Source: Chloroflexota bacterium (GTDB lineage: Bacteria; Chloroflexota; Anaerolineae; Promineifilales; Promineifilaceae). From it: a DNA stretch of 19,805 nt. A program made the translations under genes and the position numbers. The stretch's first letter is position 1, and each line of letters starts with the position of its first letter. The stretch covers positions 4,280,715-4,300,519 of the forward strand of contig CP070688.1 in NCBI GenBank assembly GCA_020353135.1. Direction: 5' to 3'. Of this stretch, positions 1 to 8,065 are shown one piece after another. The notes below the pieces were generated by a model. It searched no databases. It was given only the letters and a program-made list of their open reading frames with translations, and was not told where the DNA came from.

Positions 1-981
1 GGCACCATTAATGTGCTGGTGCACCAGCAAGGCCGGGGGATAGTTCTCCAGGAGCCCTCCGTCGTCGCCATCCGCGAGGACGAAAACAAGACCACGATCG
101 TCGAGGTGGGCCGCGCTGCCCGCGAGATGTACGGCCGCACCCCGGAAGAGATCGAAGTTATGCGCCCCTTGCGTGACGGTGTCATCGCCGACTACTTCGT
201 CACCGAAGCGATGCTGCGCTATTTCATCGACAAGGTAGCCGGCCGCTTCAATTTGCGCCGGCCCATCGTCATGATCAGCGTGCCCTACGGCGTGACCAGC
301 GTCGAGCGCCGGGCGGTCAAGGAGGCCGGATTGGCCGCCGGAGCGCGCGAGGTCCATTTGATACCCGAACCGTTGGCCGCGGCCATTGGCGCCGGTTTGC
401 CAGTCGGCACGCCTACCGGCAACATGGTCGTCGACTTGGGCGGCGGTTCCACAGAGGCCGCCGTCGTCTCTATGAACGGCATCGTCAGCGCTGAATCGGT
501 GCGCGTTGGCGGTGTTCACCTCGACGATGCCATCATCAACTACATTCGCAAGAAATACAACCTGGTCATCGGCGAGCCCACGGCCGAAGAGATGAAGATC
601 AAGATCGGTGCGGCCCGGGACATGGACGACCGGTTGGAGATGAATGTTCAAGGACGAGATCAAATCGCCGGCTTGCCCAAGACGATCAGCGTCAATTCAA
701 GCGAGATCGTGGAAGCCATTGAAGAGCCGCTGATGGCCATTGTCAACGTCGTCAGGGCCGTCCTGGCCAAAACCCCGCCCGAATTGGCCGCTGACATCAT
801 AGATCGCGGCATGGCCCTCACCGGCGGCGTCGCGCTATTACGCGAGGCCGACACTTTGCTGACTGAGGAAGCCGGCGTGCCGGCATACGTGGCCGACAAT
901 CCGATCGCTTGCACGGCCATCGGCGCCGGCCGGGCCTTGGACGAATTGCCTATCTTGCAGCGCAGCGTTCCCGATATGTAA
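1..981 (+). CDS. mreB: Rod shape-determining protein MreB (5' end outside window)
   Basis: Bacterial actin homologue that polymerises under the membrane and guides cell-wall synthesis. The reading frame is open from base 1 and begins within the conserved first phosphate loop (GTINVLV, matching the usual DLGTANT region), so the true start lies upstream; the GTG at 13 is internal. Visible landmarks are GKGIVL-like [14 protein letters not shown], the second phosphate motif [27 protein letters not shown], and the C-terminal adenosine-binding region ALTGGVALL followed by [10 protein letters not shown]. The usual TGGGALL reads TGGVALL here, a mild change. Length fits a family norm of about 330-345 residues once the missing start is added. 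It ends in TAA and is followed by a strong terminator, so it is the last gene of its transcript and is separate from the convergent rex. Family assignment is secure; which MreB paralogue it is cannot be told. Confidence 0.95.
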   Translation, partial: GTINVLVHQQGRGIVLQEPSVVAIREDENKTTIVEVGRAAREMYGRTPEEIEVMRPLRDGVIADYFVTEAMLRYFIDKVAGRFNLRRPIVMISVPYGVTSVERRAVKEAGLAAGAREVHLIPEPLAAAIGAGLPVGTPTGNMVVDLGGGSTEAAVVSMNGIVSAESVRVGGVHLDDAIINYIRKKYNLVIGEPTAEEMKIKIGAARDMDDRLEMNVQGRDQIAGLPKTISVNSSEIVEAIEEPLMAIVNVVRAVLAKTPPELAADIIDRGMALTGGVALLREADTLLTEEAGVPAYVADNPIACTAIGAGRALDELPILQRSVPDM

Positions 982-1010
982 CGTCTGCGGCGAGCCCCGC
1001 TTGGATCGCC

Positions 1011-1043
1011 ACGGCCTTGGTCTCTTCTGACCAGGGCCGTTTT
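1011..1043 (+). terminator. Rho-independent terminator of mreB
   Basis: A 12-bp stem (1011-1022 ACGGCCTTGGTC pairing with 1029-1040 GACCAGGGCCGT, one G-U pair), a 6-nt loop TCTTCT, and TTTT running out of the stem. It lies 30 nt after the mreB stop. Only the plus strand has the T-run, so it does not obviously serve the convergent rex. Confidence 0.85.
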
Positions 1044-1076
1044 GCTTGTCGTATTGAATTGAACGGCTTAATGGTG

Positions 1077-1697
1077 TCAACTGTCCAGGTAGAAGGTCAT
1101 TCGCTGTAGTTGCACGACCGGATCGCTGTATCGCACCTCGATACTTGCCGGCGCGGTCAAATTGATCGGCGCGTAACTGAGGATAGACTTGATTCCGGCC
1201 GATATTAACAAATCTGCGATTTCCTGGGCCGCGGCGGCCGGTACGGCAAGGATGGCCACCTGCACGCCCTCTCGAGCCACAGTTTCTTTCAGATCCGAAA
1301 TATCTTGGACAATATGGCCGCCCATGTTCTGGCCGACGATGTCTGGATCGTTGTCGAAGACCAAGTTGATTTCAAAGCCACGATGCTTGAAGCCTTGGTA
1401 GTTGGCCAACGCGTGGCCGAGATATCCAGCCCCCACCAGGACGACCGGCCACTCGCGATCCAAATGCAGGATCTGGCGCAACTGCTCGATGAGGTAGCCG
1501 ATGTTGTAGCCCGTCCCTTGCTTGCCAAATTCGCCGAAGTGGGAGAGATCCTTGCGGATCTGAGCAGAACTGATGCCCAATCGTTGACCTAACTCTTGAG
1601 AGGAAGTCGTTACCTTATCTTCGGTCGCCATATAACTCAGCGCCCGCAGGTAGATTGGCAGTCGACCTATTACGATATCCGGAATTTCTTCAGCCAC
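1077..1697 (-). CDS. rex: Redox-sensing transcriptional repressor Rex
   Basis: Rex is a homodimeric repressor that binds DNA when NAD+ is high and is released by NADH, thereby tuning fermentation, respiration and related genes. The N-terminal winged helix covers about residues 1-80, with the recognition region [19 protein letters not shown] at 43-61. The Rossmann domain follows, with nucleotide loop VGAGYLG (88-94), the end-of-strand acid FDNDP (114-118), and [14 protein letters not shown] near 150. Length (206 residues) is typical (205-225). The start is GTG at 1697, chosen because GGGAGGA lies about 9 nt upstream and the protein begins [20 protein letters not shown] as in the family. It is transcribed divergently from the exporter operon. 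An 18-bp Rex-type site overlaps its predicted promoter, implying autoregulation. Identification is firm. Confidence 0.97.
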   Translation of the reverse strand: MAEEIPDIVIGRLPIYLRALSYMATEDKVTTSSQELGQRLGISSAQIRKDLSHFGEFGKQGTGYNIGYLIEQLRQILHLDREWPVVLVGAGYLGHALANYQGFKHRGFEINLVFDNDPDIVGQNMGGHIVQDISDLKETVAREGVQVAILAVPAAAAQEIADLLISAGIKSILSYAPINLTAPASIEVRYSDPVVQLQRMTFYLDS

Positions 1698-1760
1698 GTT
1701 TGGCCGTCCTCCCGCTCCGAACCGGTGCTCTTGTCACGTGATCCTCGACCTGCAGCTTCC

Positions 1761-1778
1761 TCGTGCAACTTTTCACAT
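1761..1778. promoter_or_regulatory. Putative Rex operator at the rex promoter
   Basis: TCGTGCAACTTTTCACAT matches 11 of the 14 fixed positions of the classical Rex operator TTGTGAA-N4-TTCACAA. It overlaps the last bases of the predicted rex -10 box and the expected start point, a position suited to autorepression. This is inferred from sequence only. Confidence 0.55.
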
Positions 1779-1805
1779 TTTAGCACAAGGGTCATGGCCC
1801 AGCAA
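1777..1805 (-). promoter_or_regulatory. Predicted rex promoter
   Basis: On the minus strand an extended -10, TGC-TAAAAT (TAAAAT at 1782-1777), lies 17 nt downstream of TTGCTG (1805-1800), a partial -35. It points at rex, whose GTG is about 80 nt further on. Confidence 0.55.
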
Positions 1806-1868
1806 AGATAATTGACGCTTCCATTTGCCCATATTCGTTGCCGTCGCTCCAGACCAGCTAAGAGACCT

Positions 1869-1886
1869 TTGTGCCGAAGTGCACAA
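1869..1886. promoter_or_regulatory. Putative Rex operator at the exporter promoter
   Basis: TTGTGCCGAAGTGCACAA is a near-perfect inverted repeat (arms TTTGTGC/GCACAAA when extended to 1868-1887) and matches 11 of 14 fixed positions of the Rex consensus. It covers the predicted -35 element of the adjacent promoter, so bound Rex would block RNA polymerase. Confidence 0.6.
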
Positions 1887-1908
1887 ATCGCGCTGCCTGA
1901 CCTATAAT
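1880..1908 (+). promoter_or_regulatory. Predicted promoter of the ABC exporter operon
   Basis: A consensus -10 TATAAT (1903-1908) is preceded at 17 nt by TGCACA (1880-1885), four of six matches to TTGACA. The -35 sits inside the right arm of the Rex-type site. The first gene starts at 1966 behind AGGAAG (1954-1959). Confidence 0.65.
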
Positions 1909-1965
1909 AGTCGGTCTTGTGAGACGAACTATTGCGGGCGTGGAGTAATAATCAGGAAGTAGACG

Positions 1966-3519
1966 ATGCGCAGAATTATCATCATCCTTGTCGTCGTGAT
2001 CATCGCGGTTGGGGCCGGCGCCTTTTTCTTGAACCAACGACGAGCGAGCCAGGAACAGGAATTCGAGATCATCAGGGAGGCTGAGGTGGCCCTGGACCAG
2101 ATTGCGGCTACGGTGAATGCCACCGGCACCACTGAACCCGAAGCACTGGTGACTTTGAGCTTCCGGGCCGGCGGCGCAGTGCAGTCGGTTGATGCGCTGC
2201 GCGGCCAGCGGGTATCGGCCGGCGACGTGCTGGCCACCCTGGATACCGGCGAATTAGCCCTGGCCGTACAGCAAGCCCAGGACACTTTGAGTATCCAGGA
2301 ATTGACCTTGCAGCAAGCGCTAAACAGCGGACCCAGCCCGGCTACCATGGCCTCGGCCGAGGCCGATGTCGACGCCGCCGAGGCAAATCTGGCCATTGCT
2401 GAAGCCAATGTGGCTGCGGCCGAGGCCTCGCTGGCCCAGGCCCAGGCCCAACGGGCGCAGCTGCTGACCGGCCCGACGGCAGGCCAGATAGCGGCCGCCG
2501 AGTCCCAGGTTTCATCGGCCAGGACCCAACAGAAAGTCGCCCAAGATACTTACGACCAATTGACTACCTGCCGCGAGGTTACCTTGCCTGGCGGCCAGAG
2601 GCAGGAGGTTTGCCCGGGCCTGGGTACGCCTGAGGAGCAAGGCCGGGCCAACCTGGAGGCGGCCAACGCTTCGCTCAACGCGGCCGAGGCGCAGCTGGCC
2701 GATCTGCGGGCTGGCCCGACGGCGGCCGACCTGCAAGCGGCTGACGCGGCTATCGCCGCGGCCGAGGCCCAGGTCGACAGCGCCCAGGGTAACGTGCACG
2801 TGGCCGAGGCCAACCTGGCCCGCGCCCGCGCCGCCCATGATCGCCTCCGGGAGGGGCCGACCGGCGACGAGATCGCCATCCTGGAAGCCCAGATTGCCGG
2901 CGCCGAGACTAATTTGAGCCTGGCTCAGTTGCGCCTGGAGCAGGCCATCATCGTCGCCCCTATTGACGCCCGCGTGGCCAGCGTGCTAGTCAAACAAGGC
3001 GAACAAGCCTCGCCAGGCGCGCCGGCCATCACGCTGATCGACGAAGGCGCTTACCACATCGAGGTCAGCGTGGACGAGATCGATATCGACCAGATAGAAG
3101 AGGGACAGGCCGTGGACATCGCCCTGGATGCTTTGCCCGATATGATCCTCGACGGCGTTATCGCCGAAATCGCCCCCACGGCGGCTACTTCAGGCGCCGG
3201 CGTCGTTACTTACCTGGTTACTATCAACGTCGATTCGGACGACATAGCCCTGAAACCCGGCATGACGGCCAATGCCACGATCGTCACCGACTTACTTGAC
3301 GGCGTTCTCATCGTGCCCAATTGGGCGGTTCGTCTGGATAGGGAGACCGGCCAGGCCTTTGCCAATCGCCTGGCTACTGACGGTTCGGTTGAAGAAGTGC
3401 CGGTAGTCACCGGTCTGCGCAATGAGCAGTTTAGCGAAGTAATCAACGGCCTTGGCGAGGGGGACGTCGTGGTCGTCACCAGTGAGCGCGAGGGGCTTGG
3501 CGCCTTTTTTGGTGGCTAA
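1966..3519 (+). CDS. HlyD/MacA-like membrane fusion (adaptor) protein of an ABC exporter
   Basis: Membrane-anchored adaptor that links MacB/YknZ-type permeases to the outside. Residues 4-22 form an uncleaved N-terminal membrane anchor. The two halves of the biotinyl-lipoyl-like domain lie at about 62-95 and 328-360 (APIDARVASVLVKQGEQASPG), separated by an unusually long alanine-rich coiled coil (about 95-328). Beta-barrel and membrane-proximal domains follow (about 361-517, with VPNWAVR). At 517 residues it is longer than typical MacA/YknX (about 370-380), the excess being coiled coil. Four GP[ST] breaks lie at residues 122, 169, 250 and 297, placed symmetrically about a loop bounded by Cys202 and Cys216. 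Start ATG has AGGAAG 6 nt upstream. The ATPase gene follows after 19 nt. The substrate is unknown. Family assignment is firm, exporter partner clear from context. Confidence 0.92.
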   Translation: MRRIIIILVVVIIAVGAGAFFLNQRRASQEQEFEIIREAEVALDQIAATVNATGTTEPEALVTLSFRAGGAVQSVDALRGQRVSAGDVLATLDTGELALAVQQAQDTLSIQELTLQQALNSGPSPATMASAEADVDAAEANLAIAEANVAAAEASLAQAQAQRAQLLTGPTAGQIAAAESQVSSARTQQKVAQDTYDQLTTCREVTLPGGQRQEVCPGLGTPEEQGRANLEAANASLNAAEAQLADLRAGPTAADLQAADAAIAAAEAQVDSAQGNVHVAEANLARARAAHDRLREGPTGDEIAILEAQIAGAETNLSLAQLRLEQAIIVAPIDARVASVLVKQGEQASPGAPAITLIDEGAYHIEVSVDEIDIDQIEEGQAVDIALDALPDMILDGVIAEIAPTAATSGAGVVTYLVTINVDSDDIALKPGMTANATIVTDLLDGVLIVPNWAVRLDRETGQAFANRLATDGSVEEVPVVTGLRNEQFSEVINGLGEGDVVVVTSEREGLGAFFGG

Positions 3520-3538
3520 CTGGACCAGCCGGTGAATT

Positions 3539-4294
3539 ATGAACGAGTCCACTAATACAAAGCAACCGGTCATCACCATTGAAGATGTGACCAAGGTATA
3601 TCACCTTGGCGAGTACGACGTGCATGCCTTGAACGGCGTGTCGACGGTTATCTACGAAGGCGAATTCGTGGCCATCATGGGCCCTTCCGGCTCGGGCAAG
3701 TCAACCATGATGAATGTGCTAGGTGCTCTCGACACGCCGACCAGCGGCACCTATGTTTTGGCCGGATCTGACGCCAGCCAGATGAGCGATGATGAATTGG
3801 CCGACATACGCAACTCCAAGATAGGTTTTGTTTTCCAGAACTTCAACCTGCTGCCTCGAACGTCGGCCATTCAACAGGTGGAGTTGCCGCTCGTTTATGC
3901 CGGCAAGAGCCAGCGCCGGGCCAGGGCCGCGGCCGCCCTCGAATTGGTCGGTCTTGGCGACCGGATGGATCATCGGCCCAGCGAACTCTCGGGCGGCCAA
4001 CAGCAGCGCGTGGCCATTGCCCGGGCTCTGGTCAACGAACCGGCCATCATCCTGGCCGACGAACCGACCGGAAATCTGGACAGCAAGTCTGGCGTGGAAA
4101 TCATCCAGATTCTGCAAAACTTGAACCGGGAACGAGGCATCACCATTATTTGTGTAACCCATGATCCCTGGATCGCCCGCCATACCCAGCGCGTTCTGCG
4201 CCTTTCCGACGGCCGGATCGTGGGGGACGAATCGATTGAGGAGCCGCTGACCGCCGGCGCGGAAGAAAGGCCGTCAGACACGCTTCTGCACTAA
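3539..4294 (+). CDS. ABC transporter ATPase, MacB/LolD/YknY type
   Basis: ATP-binding subunit that powers the two downstream permeases. All ABC elements are present: Walker A GPSGSGKST (48-56), Q-loop Gln100 in FVFQNFNLLPR, signature LSGGQQQR from residue 150, Walker B ILADEP with D174/E175, and switch His208 in VTHD. The A-loop and length (251 residues) match stand-alone LolD/YknY ATPases rather than the fused E. coli MacB. Only a weak GGTGA precedes the ATG, 19 nt after the adaptor stop, suggesting translational coupling. The permease starts 16 nt after its stop. The assignment as part of a MacAB/YknXYZ-type system is firm; the cargo is not indicated. Confidence 0.95.
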   Translation: MNESTNTKQPVITIEDVTKVYHLGEYDVHALNGVSTVIYEGEFVAIMGPSGSGKSTMMNVLGALDTPTSGTYVLAGSDASQMSDDELADIRNSKIGFVFQNFNLLPRTSAIQQVELPLVYAGKSQRRARAAAALELVGLGDRMDHRPSELSGGQQQRVAIARALVNEPAIILADEPTGNLDSKSGVEIIQILQNLNRERGITIICVTHDPWIARHTQRVLRLSDGRIVGDESIEEPLTAGAEERPSDTLLH

Positions 4295-4310
4295 ACGGAG
4301 ATAGATACGG

Positions 4311-5552
4311 GTGAACCTATCCGAGAACTTCCGCCTGGCCTTGCGCGCATTGTCAGCCAACAAGCTGCGCGCCATCCTCACCATGTTGGGAATAATCATT
4401 GGCGTGGCCGCCGTCATCACCCTGCTTTCAGTCGGCCAGGGCGTCGAGTCCTTCATCGTCGCTGAGTTTGAAGGCCTGGGAAACAATTTGCTGTTCGTGA
4501 TTCCTGGACAGCTTGAGGCCGGCCAGGGTCCCCCGCGGCCGGGAGGCGGCGGCTTGACCAACGACGACCTGGCTGCCCTCTCCGATCCACTGCGCGTTCC
4601 CGACGTGGTCGCCGTGGTGCCCGAATATGCCCGCCCGGCGATCATCACCCGGGCCGGCAACGAAGCGCGAACCCAGATCAGCGGCACGACGGCCAACTTC
4701 CCCGAAGTGCGTAATTTCTATCCGGTTGCCGGCTCTTTCTTCACCGAACAGGATCTCAATGCCAATGCCCGGGTAGCTGTCTTGGGACAAACTGTGTATG
4801 AAGCGCTATTTCCGGATGGCGAACTGCCATTAGGCGAGACCATCAAGATCGACAATACGAACTTCCAGGTGATTGGCGTCATGGAAGAGAAGGGCGGCTC
4901 CGGCTTCAACGATCAAGATGACTTGATTCTGATTCCCCTGGCCACCGCCCAACGCCGCCTATTTCCGGCGCGCCGTTCTGATGGCAAGTTTCGCATTGAT
5001 TTTATTTATGCCCAGGCCATCAGTGAAGAGCGCCAGAGCGCGGCGATCGCCGAAATTGAGTGGACGCTGCGCGAGATGCACAGGATCGGCCTGGAGGACG
5101 AAGATGATTTTACGGTGTTGAGTCAGGATGAGTTGGCCGGCGCTTTCAGCCAGGTCACCAGTATCCTGACCATCTTTCTGAGCCTGATCGCCGGCATCTC
5201 GCTTCTGGTCGGAGGGATCGGCATCATGAACATCATGTTGGTTTCGGTGCGTGAACGCACCAGGGAAATCGGGCTAAGAAAGGCCGTCGGCGCCAAGCGA
5301 AGAGACATCTTGTGGCAATTCCTGGTCGAAGCTGTCGCCCTGGCCTTGATGGGTGGGCTCGTCGGCCTGTTGATCGGCTACGGCGGCGCGGCGGTCATCG
5401 CTAACTTCTCTGAAAGTTTGCAGCCGGCTCTCGACTGGAGTTCAGTCGCGCTGGCCATCGGCTTTTCGGCCGCCGTTGGCCTCTTCTTCGGCATCTACCC
5501 GGCTTCCCGCGCCGCCCGGCTCAATCCCATCGACGCCTTGCGCTACGAATGA
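4311..5552 (+). CDS. MacB/FtsX-type ABC transporter permease (first of a pair)
   Basis: Integral membrane subunit of a mechanotransmission-type exporter. One membrane segment at about 21-43 (ILTMLGIIIGVAAVITLLSV) is followed by a large extracytoplasmic MacB periplasmic-core-type domain (about 44-280). Three C-terminal helices form the FtsX domain (about 284-310, 337-362, 378-400). The family coupling region RERTREIGLRKAVGAKRRDIL and the ending YPASRAARLNPIDALRYE are intact. It starts at GTG, with GGAG 10 nt upstream; no ATG lies nearby in frame. The 413-residue length is usual. Its closest visible relative is the next gene, which repeats the same layout and near-identical conserved blocks, so the two probably form a heterodimer served by the single ATPase at 3539-4294. 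Confidence 0.93.
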   Translation: MNLSENFRLALRALSANKLRAILTMLGIIIGVAAVITLLSVGQGVESFIVAEFEGLGNNLLFVIPGQLEAGQGPPRPGGGGLTNDDLAALSDPLRVPDVVAVVPEYARPAIITRAGNEARTQISGTTANFPEVRNFYPVAGSFFTEQDLNANARVAVLGQTVYEALFPDGELPLGETIKIDNTNFQVIGVMEEKGGSGFNDQDDLILIPLATAQRRLFPARRSDGKFRIDFIYAQAISEERQSAAIAEIEWTLREMHRIGLEDEDDFTVLSQDELAGAFSQVTSILTIFLSLIAGISLLVGGIGIMNIMLVSVRERTREIGLRKAVGAKRRDILWQFLVEAVALALMGGLVGLLIGYGGAAVIANFSESLQPALDWSSVALAIGFSAAVGLFFGIYPASRAARLNPIDALRYE

Positions 5553-5594
5553 CGCCAAATGATCGCGAAATTAATGAACGATACGTAGCCACCC

Positions 5595-6821
5595 ATGAAC
5601 GTCACTGAGAACATTCGCATCGCTTTTCGAGGCCTGTCGGCCAATAAGCTCAGGGCGGCCCTGACCATGTTGGGCATCATGATCGGCGTGGCCGCTGTCA
5701 TCACGCTGATGGCCATTGGCGACGGTGTCAATCGCTTCGTGGCCGACCAATTCATTGGCCTGGGCACCAACCTGGTATTCGTCGTCCCCAACGAAGATCC
5801 ATTTCGCGCCGAACCGTCGATATCCATGGCCGACGCTCAGGCCCTGGCCGATATCGCCAGGGTGCCGGGTGTGGTGGCTTCGGCGCCCTTGTACAATCGT
5901 AACGCCGAAGTGGTCTATGGCCGCAACGCCGACACCGTTCCCATCCAGGCCTCGACGCCAGATTACAGTGAAATTCGCGGCTACGAGATTGAACGCGGCC
6001 GTTTCTTCGGCGATACCGATTACAACGGTCGTTCGCGCGTCGTCGTCCTGGGCGCCGAGACGGTCGAGAATCTCTACCCCGAGGACATCGATCCACTGGA
6101 AACCGACGTCAAGATCGACGGCATCAATTTCCGCGTGATAGGCATCTTGGAAGAGCAAGGTGGCGGTCTCTTCGGCAGCCAGGACAATCTACTGATCTTG
6201 CCCTTGACCACCGCCCAGGAACGTCTCTTCAACGCCCGCAGCCGGCGCACCGGCGAACTACTGGTAGACACCATTCTGCTTCAAGCAGTCAGCAGTGAAG
6301 CCGTTCAGGACGTTGTCATCGATGCCACCGAAACGCTGCGCCAGACTCACAATATCTCCTTTCGTGACGAGGACGATTTTGTCGTGCTCACCCAGGAAGA
6401 CTTCCTGGACACCTTCGGCCAGGTGATTGGCGTCCTCACGCTGTTCCTGGGTTCCATTGCCGGCATCTCGCTGCTGGTTGGAGGCATAGGCATCATGAAC
6501 ATCATGCTGGTTACGGTGACGGAGAGAACCCGGGAGATAGGTCTACGAAAGGCTGTTGGCGCCAAGCGCTCTGACATTCTGGGCCAGTTCCTGACCGAGG
6601 CGATCATTCTGTCGATCGTTGGCGGCCTGCTGGGGATACTGCTGGGCTTCCTGGGCGCGACAGTTATCCAACTTGCCGTTCCTGATTTGGAAACGTCAAT
6701 CACCGCCGGGGCGGTTACTCTGGCCGTCGGCTTTTCGGCCGCCGTCGGCCTCTTCTTCGGCATCTACCCGGCTTCGCGGGCGGCCGCGCTTGATCCCATC
6801 GAGGCCCTGCGTTTTGAATAG
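5595..6821 (+). CDS. MacB/FtsX-type ABC transporter permease (second of a pair)
   Basis: Paralogue of the preceding permease with the same architecture: helix at about 21-43, extracytoplasmic core domain, then three FtsX helices from about residue 279. Shared blocks include LRAALTMLGIMIGVAAVITL, GISLLVGGIGIMNIMLV, TERTREIGLRKAVGAKRSDIL and GLFFGIYPASRAAALDPIEALRFE. The extracytoplasmic domains are clearly more divergent than the membrane parts, as expected for a duplicated pair that has specialised. There are 42 nt between the genes and no convincing ribosome site before the ATG. Intact by length (408 residues) and motifs. The cargo cannot be read from the sequence; macrolides, peptides, lipoproteins and lipids are all handled by members of this family. 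Confidence 0.93.
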   Translation: MNVTENIRIAFRGLSANKLRAALTMLGIMIGVAAVITLMAIGDGVNRFVADQFIGLGTNLVFVVPNEDPFRAEPSISMADAQALADIARVPGVVASAPLYNRNAEVVYGRNADTVPIQASTPDYSEIRGYEIERGRFFGDTDYNGRSRVVVLGAETVENLYPEDIDPLETDVKIDGINFRVIGILEEQGGGLFGSQDNLLILPLTTAQERLFNARSRRTGELLVDTILLQAVSSEAVQDVVIDATETLRQTHNISFRDEDDFVVLTQEDFLDTFGQVIGVLTLFLGSIAGISLLVGGIGIMNIMLVTVTERTREIGLRKAVGAKRSDILGQFLTEAIILSIVGGLLGILLGFLGATVIQLAVPDLETSITAGAVTLAVGFSAAVGLFFGIYPASRAAALDPIEALRFE

Positions 6822-6868
6822 CCGCGTCCGTCTTTTAGCCATGGTCCGCGCCGGCCGGTTTTTTCCTC

Positions 6869-8011
6869 ATGCACGTCGCGATTAACGCCTACTTCTGGAA
6901 CCGGCCCAATACCGGCAGCGGCCAATATACGCGCCAGTTAGTCTACTATTGCAACCGCCTGGTTACTGACCTCGAGATCACTTTGATTTATCCTCAGACG
7001 CCCGGCGATCCTAACCCGCAAGATGTTCCTCCTAGCGTCAAAGTCGAGAATGTTGCGGTTCGGGCCGGTCATTTGGGCAAGGTGCATTTCGAACAAATCC
7101 TTTTCCCTCGCGCCTGTCGGAAGGTCGGCGCCGACGTGGCTCATGTGCCCTATTGGGGTTCGCCGCTGCAATCGCCAGTCCCGCTGGCGGTCACCGTCCA
7201 CGATGTGACTACGCTGCTTGTGCGCGAGTATCATCGTGGTCTCCATGCCCGTCTGTACAACAGCCTTATCAGCGCTGGGGCCCGAGCGGCGACCCATGTC
7301 ATTACTGATTCGTTGGCCAGCAAGGAGGACATTGTCCGCCATTTGAACATTCCCGCCGAGCAGGTCACGCCCATCTATCTGGCCGTAGATCCCGTCTTCA
7401 ACCCCGAGTCTGACTTTCTAATGGACATGGCCGTGCGCAAGAAATACGATCTGCCTGACATCTACCTGCTCTATCTTGGCGGCTATGAGATTCACAAAAA
7501 CGTGACGACCCTTTTGCTGGCCTACACGTACGTGGCCCAGGCCCTGGGCGATGACTACCCGTTGGTGCTGGCCGGAGTCAAACCCGACCGGGCTTCAGCC
7601 CGTTTCCCCGACTACGACGGCTACATCAGGCGTCTGGATCTGGAAGATTCCGTGATCTGGGTTGGCTATATTGAGGAAGAAGACAAACCGGCCGTATACC
7701 GCGGCGCCAGCGCTTTTGTCTTCGTTAGCCGCCATGAAGGGTTCGGCCTGCCCGCTTTAGAGGCCATGGCCTGCGGCATACCGCTCATAACCAGCGATAG
7801 CAGCTCTCTACCGGAGGTTGTGGGCGACGCCGCTTTCACCCTGGATCCTGATGACGAGCGCCAAATCGGCGGGTCCATTATCGCCGCCGTAATGCAGGAG
7901 GAGTTAGCGGCCGAAATGCGCGAAAAAGGCCTGGCCCAGGCGGCCAATTTCTCGTGGGAGAAAACGGCAACCGAAACGCTGCTAATCTACGACAAGATAG
8001 CCGGCAATTAG
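6869..8011 (+). CDS. Glycosyltransferase family 4 (GT-B fold)
   Basis: Predicted retaining sugar transferase using a nucleotide-sugar donor, acting on the cytoplasmic face in glycan, glycolipid or polysaccharide synthesis. The N-terminal Rossmann domain begins MHVAINAYFW with a donor/acceptor glycine region PNTGSGQYTRQL. The C-terminal domain has YLLYLGGYEIHKNVTTLLLAY, VWVGYIEEEDKPAVYRGASAFVFVSRHEGFGLPALEAMACGIPLITSDSSSLPEVVGDAA-type features, with the E-x7-E pair at Glu290 and Glu298. At 380 residues it is of normal size. It begins 47 nt after the permease, lacks a good ribosome site, and no terminator separates them, so it may ride on the exporter transcript. Whether it is functionally linked to the exporter is unproven. 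Confidence 0.92.
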   Translation: MHVAINAYFWNRPNTGSGQYTRQLVYYCNRLVTDLEITLIYPQTPGDPNPQDVPPSVKVENVAVRAGHLGKVHFEQILFPRACRKVGADVAHVPYWGSPLQSPVPLAVTVHDVTTLLVREYHRGLHARLYNSLISAGARAATHVITDSLASKEDIVRHLNIPAEQVTPIYLAVDPVFNPESDFLMDMAVRKKYDLPDIYLLYLGGYEIHKNVTTLLLAYTYVAQALGDDYPLVLAGVKPDRASARFPDYDGYIRRLDLEDSVIWVGYIEEEDKPAVYRGASAFVFVSRHEGFGLPALEAMACGIPLITSDSSSLPEVVGDAAFTLDPDDERQIGGSIIAAVMQEELAAEMREKGLAQAANFSWEKTATETLLIYDKIAGN

Positions 8012-8036
8012 CCCTGTTTTCCGCCCGGGTGACCGT

Positions 8037-8065
8037 TTGTTGCCCACCCTCAACCATGCTACAAT
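8037..8065 (+). promoter_or_regulatory. Predicted argS promoter (extended -10)
   Basis: TGC-TACAAT (TACAAT at 8060-8065) is preceded at 17 nt by TTGTTG (8037-8042). The 12-mer ATGCTACAATGC containing the -10 recurs exactly at 18157-18168 upstream of another gene, supporting it as a promoter core. Confidence 0.6.

Noticed and set aside
5571..6158. Antisense open frame (195 codons) opposite the second permease
   Set aside because: It is a shadow of the permease reading frame with no recognisable domain.
6841..6867. CCGGCCGG followed by TTTTTT as a terminator between the second permease and the glycosyltransferase
   Set aside because: The palindrome has no loop and only a weak 4-bp GGTC/GGCC stem can form, so it is not convincing.
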